Shown: positions 35,075 through 46,016 of the stretch, piece after piece
How positions within the stretch are numbered: position 1 is the stretch's first letter
How the letters are laid out: each line of letters opens with the position of its first letter
Source of the DNA: Imbricaverruca yamaguchii
Lineage: Eukaryota > Arthropoda > Thecostraca > Neoverrucidae
Assembly (NCBI GenBank): GCA_034440575.1
Contig: JAOTOL010001568.1
Span: 592,001 to 656,000, forward strand
Direction of reading: 5' to 3'
Length of the DNA stretch: 64,000 bases
Made by a program: the position numbers and the translations under genes
Notes under the pieces: model-generated
Database searches by the model: none
What the model saw: the letters and a program-made list of their open reading frames with translations, nothing else
What the model was told of the DNA's origin: nothing

Positions 35075-35795
35075 GATTTGACAGCCTGGTGGTCGGACAG
35101 CTCCGGCACCTGGTGCTGGGATTTGACAGCCTGGTGGTCGGACAGCTCCGGCACCTGGTGCTGGGATTTGACAGACTGGTGGTCGGACAGCTCCGGCACC
35201 TAGTGCTGGGATTTGACAGACTGGTGGTCGGACAGCTCCGGCACCTGGTGCTGGGATTTGACAGACTGGTGGTCGGACAGCTCCCGCACCTAGTGCTGGG
35301 ATTTGACAGACTGGTGGTCGGACAGCTCCGGCACCTGGTGCTGGGATTTGACAGCCTGGTGGTCGGACAGCTCCGGCACCTGGTGCTGGGATTTGACAGC
35401 CTGGTGGTCGGACAGCTCCGGCACCTGGTGCTGGGATTTGACAGACTGGTGGTCGGACAGCTCCCGCACCTAGTGCTGGGATTTGACAGACTGGTGGTCG
35501 GACAGCTCCGGCACCTGGTGCTGGGATTTGACAGCCTGGTGGTCGGACAGCTCCGGCACCTGGTGCTGGGATTTGACAGCCTGGTGGTCGGACAGCTCCG
35601 GCACCTAGTGCTGGGATTTGACAGACTGGTGGTCGGACAGCTCCGGCACCTGGTGCTGGGATTTGACAGACTGGTGGTCGGACAGCTCCGGCACCTGGTG
35701 CTGGGATTTGACAGCCTGGTGGTCGGACAGCTCCGGCACCTGGTGCTGGGATTTGACAGCCTGGTGGTCGGACAGCTCCCGCACCTAGTGCTGGC
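35075..35795. repeat. Minisatellite, 45-bp unit, 16 copies
   Basis: Unit CTGGTGGTCGGACAGCTCCG, GCACCTGGTGCTGGGATTTG and ACAGC; very homogeneous. Open on both strands, giving false frames of about 260 residues. Confidence 0.97.
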
Positions 35796-36039
35796 ATGGA
35801 AGAACCGTGCAGTGTCGCGTTTCCGCGGTTGCGTTCGTTGTGCTGCTATAAGGCCGCATGGTCCCGTGTAGCAGGTGTTGCGGCTGATTCGTTACTCAGT
35901 TTGTCCAGTGTGCTGCGTTTCTTGCTTCGGCTGTTGCGCGGTTGTGCCACGAACTATTACGCTCCTTCCTCATGTGCGTTCTCTATTTGTCATAGAGTGC
36001 GGCGTAGCCTAAGCCAGTATTGTGAGGCATGTTTCGCTC

Positions 36040-36400
36040 TAACGGTACTGTGGCGTGTTAGTAGCGGTACTGCGACGTGTCTGTAGCGGTACTGTAGCTG
36101 GTCTAGCGGCATTGTGATGTGTCTGCATCGGTACCTTGGCGGGTCTAGCGGTACTGTGGCGTGTCTGTAGCGGTACCGTGGCGGGTCTAGCGGTACTGTG
36201 GCGTGTCTGTAGCGGTACTGTAGCTGGTCTAGCGGTACTGTGATGTGTCTGCATCGGTACCGTGGCGGGTCTAGCGGTACTGTGGCGTGTTCGTAGCGGT
36301 ACCGTGGCGGGTCTAGCGGTACTGTGGCGTGTCTGTAACGGTACTGTAGCTGGTCTAGCGGTACTGTAACGTGTATGTAGTGGTACTGTGTCATTCATGT
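36040..36400. repeat. Minisatellite, about 41-bp unit, about 9 copies
   Basis: Unit with AGCGGTACTGTGGCGTGTCT and AGCGGTACCGTGGCGGGTCT. Confidence 0.92.
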
Positions 36401-36730
36401 GACTTGTATGTAGCGGTGCTGTGATGTATATGTAATGGTACTGCTGCGTTTATCTGACTTATATGTAGCAACACTGCGATGGATATATAATGACAATGTA
36501 GCGTGCATGTTACTTATATATAACAACACTGCGATGGATATATAATGGCAATGTGGCGTGCATGTGACTTATATATAGCAACACTGCTGTGGATATATAA
36601 TGGCGATGTGGCGTGCATGTGACTTATATGTAGCAACACTGCGATGGATATATAATGACAATATGGCGTGCATGTTACTTCTATGTAGCGGTACTGTGGC
36701 GTTTATGTAACTTATATATATAGCAGCATT
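36401..36730. repeat. Diverged tandem repeat, about 60-bp unit, about 5 copies
   Basis: Unit with GCAACACTGCGATGGATATA, TAATGACAATGTGGCGTGCA and TGTGACTTATATG. It appears to continue the preceding 41-bp array in diverged form. Confidence 0.8.
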
Positions 36731-36900
36731 GTGCTGAATAATTAGTGGTGGTGTGACGTCTATGTGACTTGCATGTTACTGAACTGTGCTGTTACGCTAC
36801 CGTGTCTATTATGGCGCTGCTTCAGTACTGCGCCAATGGAGATGCGATGCCATTCCCCACTGTGGTGACACTGTGACAGAGTTCTGACGGTGTGTTACAG

Positions 36901-37050
36901 GCACTGGACCGAGACGAGGGTACCGGCGGTCGCGTCGTATGGGAGCTCTCCGTGGAGGCATGGGACGACGGTGGTAAAGGCCAGGGCTCGTCGGTGCCCT
37001 TCACTCTCACTCTGACCGATATCAACGACAACGCGCCCTTCCTGATTCAG
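36901..37050 (+). CDS. Cadherin exon 7: LDRD motif, end of EC repeat, linker DINDNAPF
   Basis: 50 codons, phase 0-0. LDRDEGTGGRVVWELSVEAW is followed by DDGGKGQGSSVPFTLTLT and DINDNAPFLIQ. The order LDRD, AxDxGG, DINDNAPF is the complete second half of a classic EC repeat. Acceptor is GTGTTACAG at 36,892-36,900, donor CAG|GTAATG at 37,051. Confidence 0.92.
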
Positions 37051-37840
37051 GTAATGTTTCGTCCTCACCCAGACGCCATAGTAGTGGCAGTGTGGCCTTC
37101 CTGATTCAGGCGGCATGATAGCTTCGTTGTTATCCGGACAACATGGTGGCAGTATGTCCATCTTGATCCAATAAACGCGATAATCAACTTCTGATCTAGG
37201 TAACATGAAACCGTTCTTTTCTTGATGAAAGCATGGTACTACTTTCTTAATCCAATCAACATGGTACTTTCATTCAATGCAAGTAGCATGTGCCAAACTT
37301 TAGGCTCATGTATCATGATGGAATCCTGCCGATTCAGACAGCATGAATTGCCTTCTGATTCTGCGAGATAGCAGCCAGTTGCTCATTCAGATAACCACTT
37401 ACTAGTGCTAGTGCACAGCGGCGACATACGCTTCCCTGTTCGGGTAGCGTGGCAATCTCTTTAGGATCCAGGACAAAACACAGCAGCGATAAATGACCTG
37501 ATCTCCGTGTCGGGGGCGTAGACCCGAAGGGTGCACTGCCATTAACATGCCGGTGAGTCTGCGTTCGCGCTGGTGAGTATTTGTTGTGAGTACTTGCAAT
37601 TGATCTCGCCATGAGCATCTCAGTTACTTCGCTTGCTGTGTAAATTGGCACTTACGATGCGTTATACACGATCGCTTTCAATGTTGTCTACCGTGGCTTC
37701 CGTCGGGGGAAACACGTGCACTATTTCCTTGAATGGGTGTGCGCTCCATTGATGCATTTGCCTATGCGCTCTGGCAAGTCGTCGCGGAAAAAGTGCCGAT
37801 TTACCGATGGACACTTGGCATTGTATCGTTGCAATTAATT
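37051..37840. other. Intron 7 stretch without recognised genes
   Basis: Nothing recognised apart from a loose recurrence of CCTTCTTGATTCAGGCAGCATGA-like words at 37,030-37,370. Confidence 0.4.
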
Positions 37841-37844
37841 GCGG

Positions 37845-38215
37845 TCCCAGCCAACCGTCTGGGACCCAGTCAACCATGTGGGGCCCAGCCGACCGTTGGG
37901 ACCCAGTCGACCGTTGGGACCCAGTCGATCGTCTGGGACTCAGTCGACCGTCTGGGACCCAGTCGACCGTCTGGGACCCAGTCGACCGTTGGGACCCAGT
38001 CGACCATGTGGTGCCCAGTCGACCGTTGGGACCCAGTCGACCGTCTGGGACCCAGTCGACCGTTGGGACCCAGTCAACCATGTGGGGCCCAGCCGACCGT
38101 TGGGACCCAGTCGACCGTTGGGACCCAGTCGATCGTCTGGGACTCAGTCGACCGTCTGGGACCCAGCCGACCGTTGGGACCCTGTCTACCGTTGGGGCCC
38201 TGCTGACCGTCTGGG
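37845..38215. repeat. Minisatellite, 18-bp unit, about 20 copies
   Basis: Unit CCCAGTCGACCGTTGGGA (also CCGTCTGGGA, CCATGTGGGG). Copies form a higher-order pattern that occurs twice, at about 37,870-38,000 and 38,065-38,170. Confidence 0.95.
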
Positions 38216-38652
38216 ACGCGAAATGTCTTGAGGAAGGGCCACTCACCGGATTTGAGCCATTGCGGTCGTACCGGATTCCTCTAAAAAAATGCTTGATATG
38301 GAACGATGTGGGAGAAAAAGATACTAACCTAATCTTATTTCAGCAGGATGTCTGGAGTTTTAAATAGTCGCGTCATGCTTAATTCCCGATACCATTGGGT
38401 CGACTTTTGGGCTTCGCCCTTTTGACTCCATCGACATCAGTGCCTGCCTAAAGCGTACTTTTGTGGAATGGATATCCTGATTGGTTTGTTTTGCCTTCAT
38501 TAGAATATAATTATTTTTAACATCTTTCCTACATGTATGTGCACGTGTCGTGTAGTTTATGCGTATGTTTTGCGCCGAGTAGTTTATGCACGAGTTTAGC
38601 CGAGGGCTGGCTGGCACAAACATATATCACGCTGTTTCGGCGACGTCTGCAG
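38216..38652. other. Intron 7 end, no feature recognised
   Basis: No gene; ends with the exon 8 acceptor. Confidence 0.4.
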
Positions 38653-38824
38653 GACTCTGACTCGCCGCCGGTTATCATGGAGAACAAGCCGCCAGAGGGA
38701 GTGGTCCTATCGGTTGAAGCGGACGACGCGGACGACCACGAGCGAAACGGGCCGCCCTACACGTTTCGGCTCGACCCCAACGCCTCCGACGACATCCGCA
38801 GCAAGTTCAACGTCACCACCGTCG
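38653..38824 (+). CDS. Cadherin exon 8: first half of the membrane-proximal EC repeat
   Basis: 57 codons plus 1 nt, phase 0-1. It encodes PPVIMENKPPEGVVL, ADDADDHERNGPPYTFRL and DDIRSKFNVTTV. The NGPPYTFRL core is typical of the last EC repeat of DE-/N-cadherins of arthropods. Acceptor is CGTCTGCAG at 38,644-38,652, donor GTCG|GTGAGC at 38,825. A 63-bp array of about 17 copies starts within ten bases of the donor. Confidence 0.9.
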
Positions 38825-38829
38825 GTGAG

Positions 38830-39905
38830 CCTTCACACCCACACTGCCACCGCCAGGTGACCGACACCCTGTGGTGACGCCGCTGGTTACACGGCTCACA
38901 CCCACACTGCCACCGCCAGGAGACCGACACCCTGTGGTGACGCCGCTGGTTACACGGCTCACACCCACACTGCCACCGCCAGGAGACCGACACCCTGTGG
39001 TGACGCCGCTGGTTACACGGCTCACACCCACACTGCCACCGCCAGGAGACCGACACCCTGTGGTGACGCCGCTGGTTACACGGCTCACACCCACACTGCC
39101 ACCGCCAGGAGACCGACACCCTGTGGTGACGCCGCTGGTTACACGGCTCACACCCACACTGCCACCGCCAGGAGACCGACACCCTGTGGTGACGCCGCTG
39201 GTTACACGGCTCACACCCACACTGCCACCGCCAGGTGACCGACACCCTGTGGTGACGCCGCTGGTTACACGGCTCACACCCACACTGCCACCGCCAGGAG
39301 ACCGACACCCTGTGGTGACGCCGCTAGTTACACGGCTCACCCACACTGCCACCGCCAGGAGACCGACACCCTGTGGTGACGCCGCTGGTTACACGGCTCA
39401 CACCCACACTGCCACCGCCAGGAGACCGACACCCTGTGGTGACGCCGCTGGTTACACGGCTCACACCCACACTGCCACCGCCAGGAGACCGACACCCTGT
39501 GGTGACGCCGCTAGTTACACGGCTCACACCCACACTACCACCGCCAGGAGACCGACACCCTGTGGTGACGCCGCTGGTTACACGGCTCACACCCACACTG
39601 CCACCGCCAGGAGACCGACACCCTGTGGTGACGCCGCTGGTTACACGGCTCACACCCACACTGCCACCGCCAGGAGACCGACACCCTGTGGTGACGCCGC
39701 TGGTTACACGGCTCACACCCACACTGCCACCGCCAGGTGACCGACACCCTGTGGTGACGCCGCTGGTTACACGGCTCACACCCACACTGCCACCGCCAGG
39801 AGACCGACACCCTGTGGTGACGCCGCTAGTTACACGGCTCACCCCCACACTGCCACCGCCAGGAGACCGACACCCTGTGGTGACGCCGCTGGTTACACGG
39901 CTCAC
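38830..39905. repeat. Minisatellite, 63-bp unit, about 17 copies, abutting the exon 8 donor
   Basis: Unit CTCACACCCACACTGCCACC, GCCAGGAGACCGACACCCTG, TGGTGACGCCGCTGGTTACA and CGG. Very homogeneous, all frames long. It starts five bases after the exon 8 donor core GTGAG, and ends CTCACCGACGGTGAC, which recalls the exon end GTCGGTGAG. Confidence 0.97.
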
Positions 39906-40301
39906 CGACGGTGACCAGGTGCCTAGGTTTGATGTGCATCAGAAAAGCAAACCAGTCCTGAGAACCGGTGACCGTGGATAAAATAGACTGGCGAGTCGGC
40001 TTTTGGCGGCGATGGTTCCCCATGCCCCATCGCCCACCATGTTCCATTCATTTCTTGAGCTATTGGGCATGTTAATGTTCAGGGAGTTGATGCATCATCA
40101 AACTACGTTGCCTTGGTCGTTAATTTCCCCGGCCTTCCGTGTTGGGAGGCGGTATCGATCGACCACTACGGCCACCAACAATCATCGAAGTAATGTTGTC
40201 ACTTAACTCGCGCTTAGTGGCTCAGGGCTTAATGGCTCAGGGCCCGGCGGTGCACAGGTGGCTCGGTCGGTGACTTGTGCTGACCCTGTCGTCAGTGCAA
40301 G
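39906..40301. other. Intron 8 end, no feature recognised
   Basis: No gene or repeat recognised before the exon 9 acceptor. Confidence 0.4.
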
Positions 40302-40510
40302 GGAAGGTGCGCCGTGCCGAGATCCGACCGCTGGTCCCCTTCGACCGGGAGGAGCAGAAGCACTACAGTGTGCCGGTGCTGGTGAGCGACAGCCGGCACG
40401 CCTCGCCCGCGCCTCTGACCGGCACCAGCCTCTATACGGTCACCATCGGAGACGAGAACGACAACGACATGAAGGAGGGCACCAGCAACATCGAGATCTT
40501 CAACTTTGAG
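40302..40510 (+). CDS. Cadherin exon 9: end of last EC repeat, junction to primitive classic cadherin domain
   Basis: 2 nt plus 69 codons, phase 1-0. Contains PFDREEQKHYSVPVLVSDS (LDRE motif as FDRE) and TVTIGDENDNDMKEGTSNIE, where the last linker has Asp-Met instead of the usual Pro. This end is characteristic of the last EC repeat before the primitive classic cadherin domain. The acceptor TGCAAG at 40,296-40,301 gives the right phase. A CAG eight bases earlier is possible but out of phase. Donor is GAG|GTGGGC at 40,511. Confidence 0.88.
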
Positions 40511-40668
40511 GTGGGCTAGCGGTGCTGGTGCCGATGCCTGGTGCCCTTACCGGCCGCTCGTGATGCTGGAGGTGGCTCTGACGGTGGTGTAGAAGGTAGC
40601 TGTGTTGGTAATGGGTGGCTGTTGAAGCCGACTGTACCCACTCGGGTCAGCTGAAGGCTGTGGAATCG

Positions 40669-40832
40669 GGGACGAGTAGTCTAGGGGTAAGTTGCTCGTC
40701 TCACAATCGAAAGGTTGTGGGTTTGAGTCCCACCTGTCGCTACTCTTCGACCACAACCAATCGACGTGAGAGATTGGCGACGCTACATGACAACGGTCGA
40801 TATGTCGTAAAACCAATAACCAACCAACCAAC
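40669..40832 (+). mobile_element. SINE family A (tRNA-derived), complete copy
   Basis: Begins GGACGAGTAGTCTAGGGGTA (A box TAGTCTAGGGG), then GGTTGTGGGTTTGAGTCCCA (B box GGTTTGAGTCC), body CGACGTGAGAGATTGGCGAC, tail CCAATAACCAACCAACCAAC. It is flanked by a near-identical 18-nt sequence with CTGAAGGCTGTGGA at 40,651 and 40,833, either a target duplication or the edge of the 63-bp array. Confidence 0.85.
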
Positions 40833-41520
40833 CTGAAGGCTGTGGAGTCGTGTATGTGCTGTGTCGTGACATCGAGTGACCTCGGCCAGTGTCAGCTGGT
40901 GTATTTTGAAGCGTATGTGCTGTGTCGTGACATCGAGTGACCTCGGCCAGTGTCAGCTGGTGTATTTTGAAGCGTGCATGTGCTGTGTCGTGACATGGAG
41001 TGACCTCGGTCAGTGTCAGCTGAAGGATGTGGAGGCGTGTATGTGTTGTATCGTTATGTCGAGTGACCTCGGCCAGTGTCAGCTGAAGGCTGTGGAGGCT
41101 TGTATGTGTTGTGTCGTGACGTTGAGTGTCACCTCGGCCAGTGTCAGCTGAAGGCTGTGGAAGCGTGTATGTGTTGTGTCGTTATGTCGAGTGACCTCGG
41201 TCAGTGTCAGCTGAAGGCTGTGGAGTCGTGTATGTGTTGTGTCGTTATGTCGAGTGACCTCGGTCAGTGTCAGCTGAAGGCTGTGGAGTCGTGTATGTGT
41301 TGTGTCGTTATGTCGAGTGACCTCGGTCAGTGTCAGCTGAAGGCTGTAGAGTCGTGTATGTGTTGTGTCGTGACGTTGAGTGACCTCGGCCAGTGTCAGC
41401 TGAAGGCTGTGGAGTCGTGTATGTGTTGTGTCGTGACGTTGAGTGACCTCGGCCAGTGTCAGCTGAAGGCTGTGGAGTCGTGTATGTGCTATGTCGTGAT
41501 GTCGGTGACACCTCGGTCAG
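40833..41520. repeat. Minisatellite, about 63-bp unit, about 11 copies
   Basis: Unit GAAGGCTGTGGAGTCGTGTA, TGTGTTGTGTCGTTATGTCG, AGTGACCTCGGTCAGTGTCA and GCT. It resumes after the SINE at 41,708 for one or two diverged units, to about 41,970. Confidence 0.93.
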
Positions 41521-41702
41521 GGTGGGGCGGGGATGGCCAAGTGAATAAGGTGTCGGGCTCTGGGTACCAAAGGTCCTGGGTTCGACCCTAGCGCCGCTCG
41601 GAGTATTTCCCAATCCCGCGCCCACCGGCGAAGCAGTGTGGGCGGCGCTATTAGCCGTGAATGTGCAGAAAGTGCGTCGTGAACCACCCAATAAACAAAC
41701 GG
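41520..41702 (+). mobile_element. SINE family B (tRNA-derived), inserted in the 63-bp array
   Basis: GGGGATGGCCAAGTGAATAA (A box), GGTCCTGGGTTCGACCCTAG (B box), TTAGCCGTGAATGTGCAGAA, tail CCACCCAATAAACAAACGGC. CCTCGGTCAGG is present on both sides (41,510 and 41,710), consistent with a target duplication inside an array unit. Confidence 0.85.
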
Positions 41703-41969
41703 CAAACAACCTCGGTCAGGTCCGCTAAAGGCTGTGGAGGCGTGTATGTGCTGTGTCGTGACGTCGGTGACACATCGGCCAGGCTGAAGCGGTGACTCCA
41801 GGGATGTGTCTGCCGTTTCGTAGCCTCGTATGACATCGGAACAGTGTCCTTTGTAGGTTCTGAACGTGCCTGTGCCATGGAGTGGCCTGACAGAACCTCG
41901 GACAAGATCGGTCCCGCAGTGTGTGTCGCGTGGTGACTTCGAGTGACCTCGGGCAGGGTCAGCAGAGAG

Positions 41970-42985
41970 CCGCTAAGCCACAGCAGGTCACGTCTGACGT
42001 GTGGCTAACCGCCGACTACGTGCGCAAAAACGTCTACGTTCCGCGCCGGGAAGTGGGTATACCGCGTCCGGCCGGTCGAGTGGCCGCGCATGCGCCGTTT
42101 GCACCCTGGCACAGCTGGCCGGACAGGCAGGCCAGGTGCCTGTCCGGCGCCTGTTCGGGCACGCCCCGTCTCACGCCGGCATGCGGCCCACCTGGCCCGA
42201 TGCATCTGCTGTTCCCGAACGAAGCCGGCCCGGAATGCGCGGCTGTTGGCGGATGTGCTAGCCGTGCGCTGCACCTGTCGTGCTTGCCCACTTTGTTTTG
42301 AGGCGCGGCGTCTGGCCGATCTTCCGGCGTCCTCCGCCTGATGCCACAGGCGCTTGACGCTGCTGCACCAGCTCTGGCGCATGCTGAGGGGTCTGGCCTG
42401 TGGCTAGCCCGTCCACCAACGGGCACTGCACTGTGAGGCCGACTGTGCCCAGGTCCCTGCAGCGGCCAACCGCCATGCCATGGTCGGCACTCGGATCCGA
42501 TTGTTGCACACGTTGGTGCACATCCAGACATTTCACCGTCTCGTGCTTCAATGCGAAACGATTTCGTGCCTGTTTGTTCTGATTACACTACACCACAAAT
42601 CGCTGCATCTCTAGTTGCACAAAATTGATTTGAAAGCATGCCTACATGCTAACTTCCTGCATATTTTGATTAATATTCCATGCTCTTACATCTCTAAATC
42701 GTCTCGCATACCACGATGAAATTGTAGAAATTCCCACCTATTACAAATGTTACCGTGGTGGTTATTTTTAGGGAATCGAATGGAGATGGTTGAGAGGGGT
42801 TGCACGCTGCCAGATGCATAGAGGCTGGTGCAGACCTACCGCCCACCAATTCCAGATATTGTAGGAGCACAGTCCCTGACATGTCGCCCCGGGGAGGCGC
42901 GGCGCCCACAGGTCTAGCACATGCTCGCGACTCAGCCGATTTATTCGTCCCCAGGGCACCATCAACTCAAATGGCGTCAAGCGCA
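41970..42985. other. GC-rich block (to about 42,560), then AT-rich spacer
   Basis: 42,000-42,560 is clearly richer in G and C than its surroundings and open in several frames, but no domain is recognisable and the frames overlap on both strands. It could be an unrecognised transposon fragment. Confidence 0.4.
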
Positions 42986-42989
42986 CACT

Positions 42990-43165
42990 GCCCGACCCTG
43001 TGGCTCGTTGACGGCAGGTCTGCGAGTCGCCACCTGTGACCTTGTGGCTCGTTGACGGCAGGTCTGCGAGTCGCCACCTGTTACCTTGTGGCCGGCAGAC
43101 GGCAGGCCTGCGAGTCACCACCTGTTACTTTGTGGCCGGCAGACGGCAGGTCTGCGGGTCACCGC
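42990..43165. repeat. Tandem repeat, about 45-bp unit, 4 copies
   Basis: Unit with TTGTGGCTCGTTGACGGCAG and GTCTGCGAGTCGCCACCTGT. Ends about 40 bp before exon 10. Confidence 0.9.
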
Positions 43166-43203
43166 GTGTTACTTTGGTACCGTGACTGTGGATTTGACCG
43201 CAG

Positions 43204-43389
43204 GGTAAGATGCCGGACACGGTGGTGGGCCGAGTGTACGTGGAGGATCCGGACGACTGGGATCTGCCCGACAAGACATTTTCCTGGCTGGACGGCCAAG
43301 AGTACCGACATTTCGAACTGGACCCGGACACCGGAAATATCACCATGAAGTTCGGCACACCAAACGGCACCTACCCGCTCACCTTCCAG
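43204..43389 (+). CDS. Cadherin exon 10: primitive classic cadherin domain, DWDLPDK segment
   Basis: 62 codons, phase 0-0. GRVYVEDPDDWDLPDKTFSW and FELDPDTGNITM are diagnostic of the domain that follows the EC repeats in non-chordate classic cadherins. Acceptor is GACCGCAG at 43,196-43,203, donor CAG|GTTGGT at 43,390. Joins exon 11 as LTFQ then VYDKKF. Confidence 0.93.
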
Positions 43390-43790
43390 GTTGGTGCTGT
43401 GTACTGCTTAGAGCGGACATTTATTTTCTCTTTAATTAAGTGGTGATCACGAAATTCAACTGCACGTTTTCTGGTGCCAGATGGTGGCCAGTCTCCTTGG
43501 TGGTTGCTAGAAACGGCTTTGCTTCCCGTTCAAAGCAACTTGAATCTATGGTCAAATTATGGTGAAAAAAAATCCTTTAATTTCTAACGTTTTGGCACTT
43601 GATATTTGGTGTTTTTTGTTTGTTTTTTTTCAACTCTGGCGAAAAGCGCTGGTCGAGGTGCTTACCGAAACGATGGTAATTCAGCAGAATTTTGCCCACG
43701 CGTTATTGTGTGCCATTGTCCTTCAAATCCCAATAGCTAACTCCGCGATCCCCACTATTTTTTTCGGTAAAAATTATTCAGGTAGCATCG
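43390..43790. other. Intron 10 start, no feature recognised
   Basis: No gene or repeat recognised. Confidence 0.4.
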
Positions 43791-43968
43791 GGACGTGGAT
43801 GGCCGAGTAGTTAAGGTGTCGGGCTACCAAAGGTCCCGAGTTCGACACTAGCGCCGCTCAGGACATTTCCCAATCCCGCGGCCCACCGGCGAAACAGTGT
43901 GGACGGCGCCATTAGCCGTGAATGTGCATAAAGTGCGTCGTGAACCACCCAATAAACGAGCAACAATA
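43791..43968 (+). mobile_element. SINE family B (tRNA-derived)
   Basis: GTGGATGGCCGAGTAGTTAA (A box), GGTCCCGAGTTCGACACTAG (B box), TTAGCCGTGAATGTGCATAA, tail CCACCCAATAAACGAG. Confidence 0.85.
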
Positions 43969-45198
43969 GTCACGTAGCGTCTCCTATATTTTTTTTAAAC
44001 GTCGGAATTACGATAATTCATGCTATACAGGCCGGCATGTCTTTCAACTATCATTCCTGGTGCTGCTATCTTTCAACAGACATTCCTCGGATTATGCATG
44101 AACGCTAGCACATTAATAGTAGCTTCGTCGGGGTTGAGTAGGACAGCACATTACGAGCGGCTTCGTCAGGGGTTAGAAGGACAATACATTAACCCCCGCC
44201 GTCCCGGGGATTGACATGCGCCCCTCCCCCTTAGGTTTTCCGCGCATAGTGAAAGAACGGCGCGACATCGCCCCGAAATTTGGCATACCCTTTCCCACAT
44301 CAATTTGGCATGTGTCAAAATTGTGAGGTCATGTCATCTAGGGTCAACGAGTTAGTAAATGTCAAGTGAGGTCACTTCAAGAAAAGTTCAACCGGTCGTC
44401 ACGCTTTACGGAAGAGATAAAAATATTTTAATGAAACCTCCAGTGTTTGCTTATCTTTGGGGACGAAACAAAACGCACCGGAGGGATTATATCTTTTTTT
44501 CCGTTTTTTTTTTAATTACTCGTTGGTTTTTCATATTTTCCCATTAAAGCTAAACTCCACGACCCTGGCTAAGGTAAGCATGTTTTATGAGTGCAAATTG
44601 ACTTCGAATAATATTTATTTGGTCCGCTCTACCCACTATGGTAACAATCTTTTTGTCATGATTGAGAACTCAATATTTTTATTCAACAAATAAATAAATT
44701 TATAGGTGTCAAAGTTTTGGTGCCGTCGATTTAGTGCCGTGGTCGATTTCGCCGTCCTTTTCGGATTCCCATTTTTTCTTCTCAAATCTGCAAAATGAAC
44801 TCCCCAGAGCCAAAAACATGATGTATGTCGTGAAAACCTAGGCCACATAGTGACGTCACTTTTGGGGGATACAATTTCGTGGATGGTGTCCGGCCCTACT
44901 CGTCGAGCGCCGACAATGCATTAAGAACAGCCTCGTCGGGAGTGAGTAGGACATCATTTCACCCTTCACTCTTAGCAACAAAAATCACGATTTTCTTTGC
45001 TGAAGTTACTTCGCTGGACAATTGTGTTGTATAGTGTTCATCATACTTCATCACTCTCACCACACCCTTTGAAAGATTTTCATCAGCCGCAACACGTTCC
45101 TGTCAGCTGAGCATTACCTTCATCGATGCTATTAGTTGCTGTGTTGGTCGCGGGATGTCACTGCCAGCGGTAACACTGGTTGGGTGCCCGGCCGCCAG
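43969..45198. other. Unassigned intron 10 stretch, probable old repeat
   Basis: The motif GCTTCGTCGGGGTTGAGTAG with GACAGCACATTA is present in two adjacent copies (44,108-44,195) and once more at 44,918-44,958, about 800 bp away. This suggests a decayed repeat element with related ends. No coding part is recognisable. Confidence 0.4.
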
Positions 45199-45345
45199 GT
45201 GTACGATAAGAAGTTCCGTAGCACCGTGGATGCCTATGTGACGGTGGTGGTGCGTCTCCTGCCGCGCGAGGCCGTCACAAAATCAGGCTCTCTGCGCATC
45301 GAAGGTGTCACTGCTGAGGAGTTCGTCTCTCGCCCGAACAAAGAC
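45199..45345 (+). CDS. Cadherin exon 11: primitive classic cadherin domain
   Basis: 49 codons, phase 0-0. It reads VYDKKFRSTVDAYVTVVV then REAVTKSGSLRIEGVTAEEF, matching the conserved EAVxKSGSxRxxGxxAEEF block of Drosophila shotgun and CadN. Acceptor is GCCGCCAG at 45,191-45,198, donor GAC|GTGAGC at 45,346. Separated from exon 12 by the shortest intron of the gene (418 bp). Confidence 0.92.
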
Positions 45346-45763
45346 GTGAGCCACTTGATTACTGTATCATTCATCATCACCCGTCTAGTTACAAACATGA
45401 ACGACCTGTAGGTGCGCCGTGTGCTCAGACGATTACTATGAGGAGCTGACTTGTCTCTGTGATCCCTCTGTTTAGTTTAATCACGCGTAATGTTTCCTTG
45501 AGCTCATGGTCGAGCGGTGGGTGTTACAGTGCATTGATCGTAGATGTTTGCAATATTTATGTCTTCGGACCAGCCAATTAGCTACCCGTTCATTGTCACT
45601 TGGCGCACCCTGCCGTCCTCCACCCACTCCCTCCGACTCCCTCTCCCCGCCGAAAATCTGTCTGGTCACAATCTGGTCACAATCTGGTCACAATCTGGTC
45701 ACAATTGACGTGACCAGTACCGGCACGATGGTGGCGTCACTGACGTAAACGTCGATGCGGCAG
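45346..45763. other. Intron 11 with a 12-bp tandem repeat
   Basis: GTCACAATCTG repeated four to five times at 45,662-45,705. No gene. Confidence 0.75.
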
Positions 45764-45952
45764 ACGCCGTCGATGCACGAGCGGCTGGTGACCGAGCTGG
45801 CACGACTGTTCACCACGGCGCCGCACAACGTGGACCTGTTCGGCGTCCAGAACAACGACCGCGGCGGTGTCGATGTGCGCTACTCGGCGCACGGCTCGCC
45901 CTACTACGACAAGGAGAAGATGGACGGCATCGTGGCGCAGAACAAGGAGCAG
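45764..45952 (+). CDS. Cadherin exon 12: primitive classic cadherin domain, SAHGSPYY block
   Basis: 63 codons, phase 0-0. It encodes SMHERLVTELARLF, APHNVDLFGVQ, GVDVRYSAHGSPYYDKEKMD and GIVAQNKEQ. The VDVRxSAHGSPYY block is the best conserved part of this domain in arthropods. Acceptor is ATGCGGCAG at 45,755-45,763, donor CAG|GTGAGC at 45,953. A DNA transposon begins 64 bp into the following intron. Confidence 0.94.
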
Positions 45953-46016
45953 GTGAGCCGCACACACTGGCCGAGCGGCGCTTCCCGGTCGCGCTGGTCC
46001 CGACTGGATGCATGTG

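Noticed and set aside
42005..42531. Minus-strand frames of 125-165 residues
   Set aside because: They result from high GC content (few stops) and overlap open frames on the other strand.
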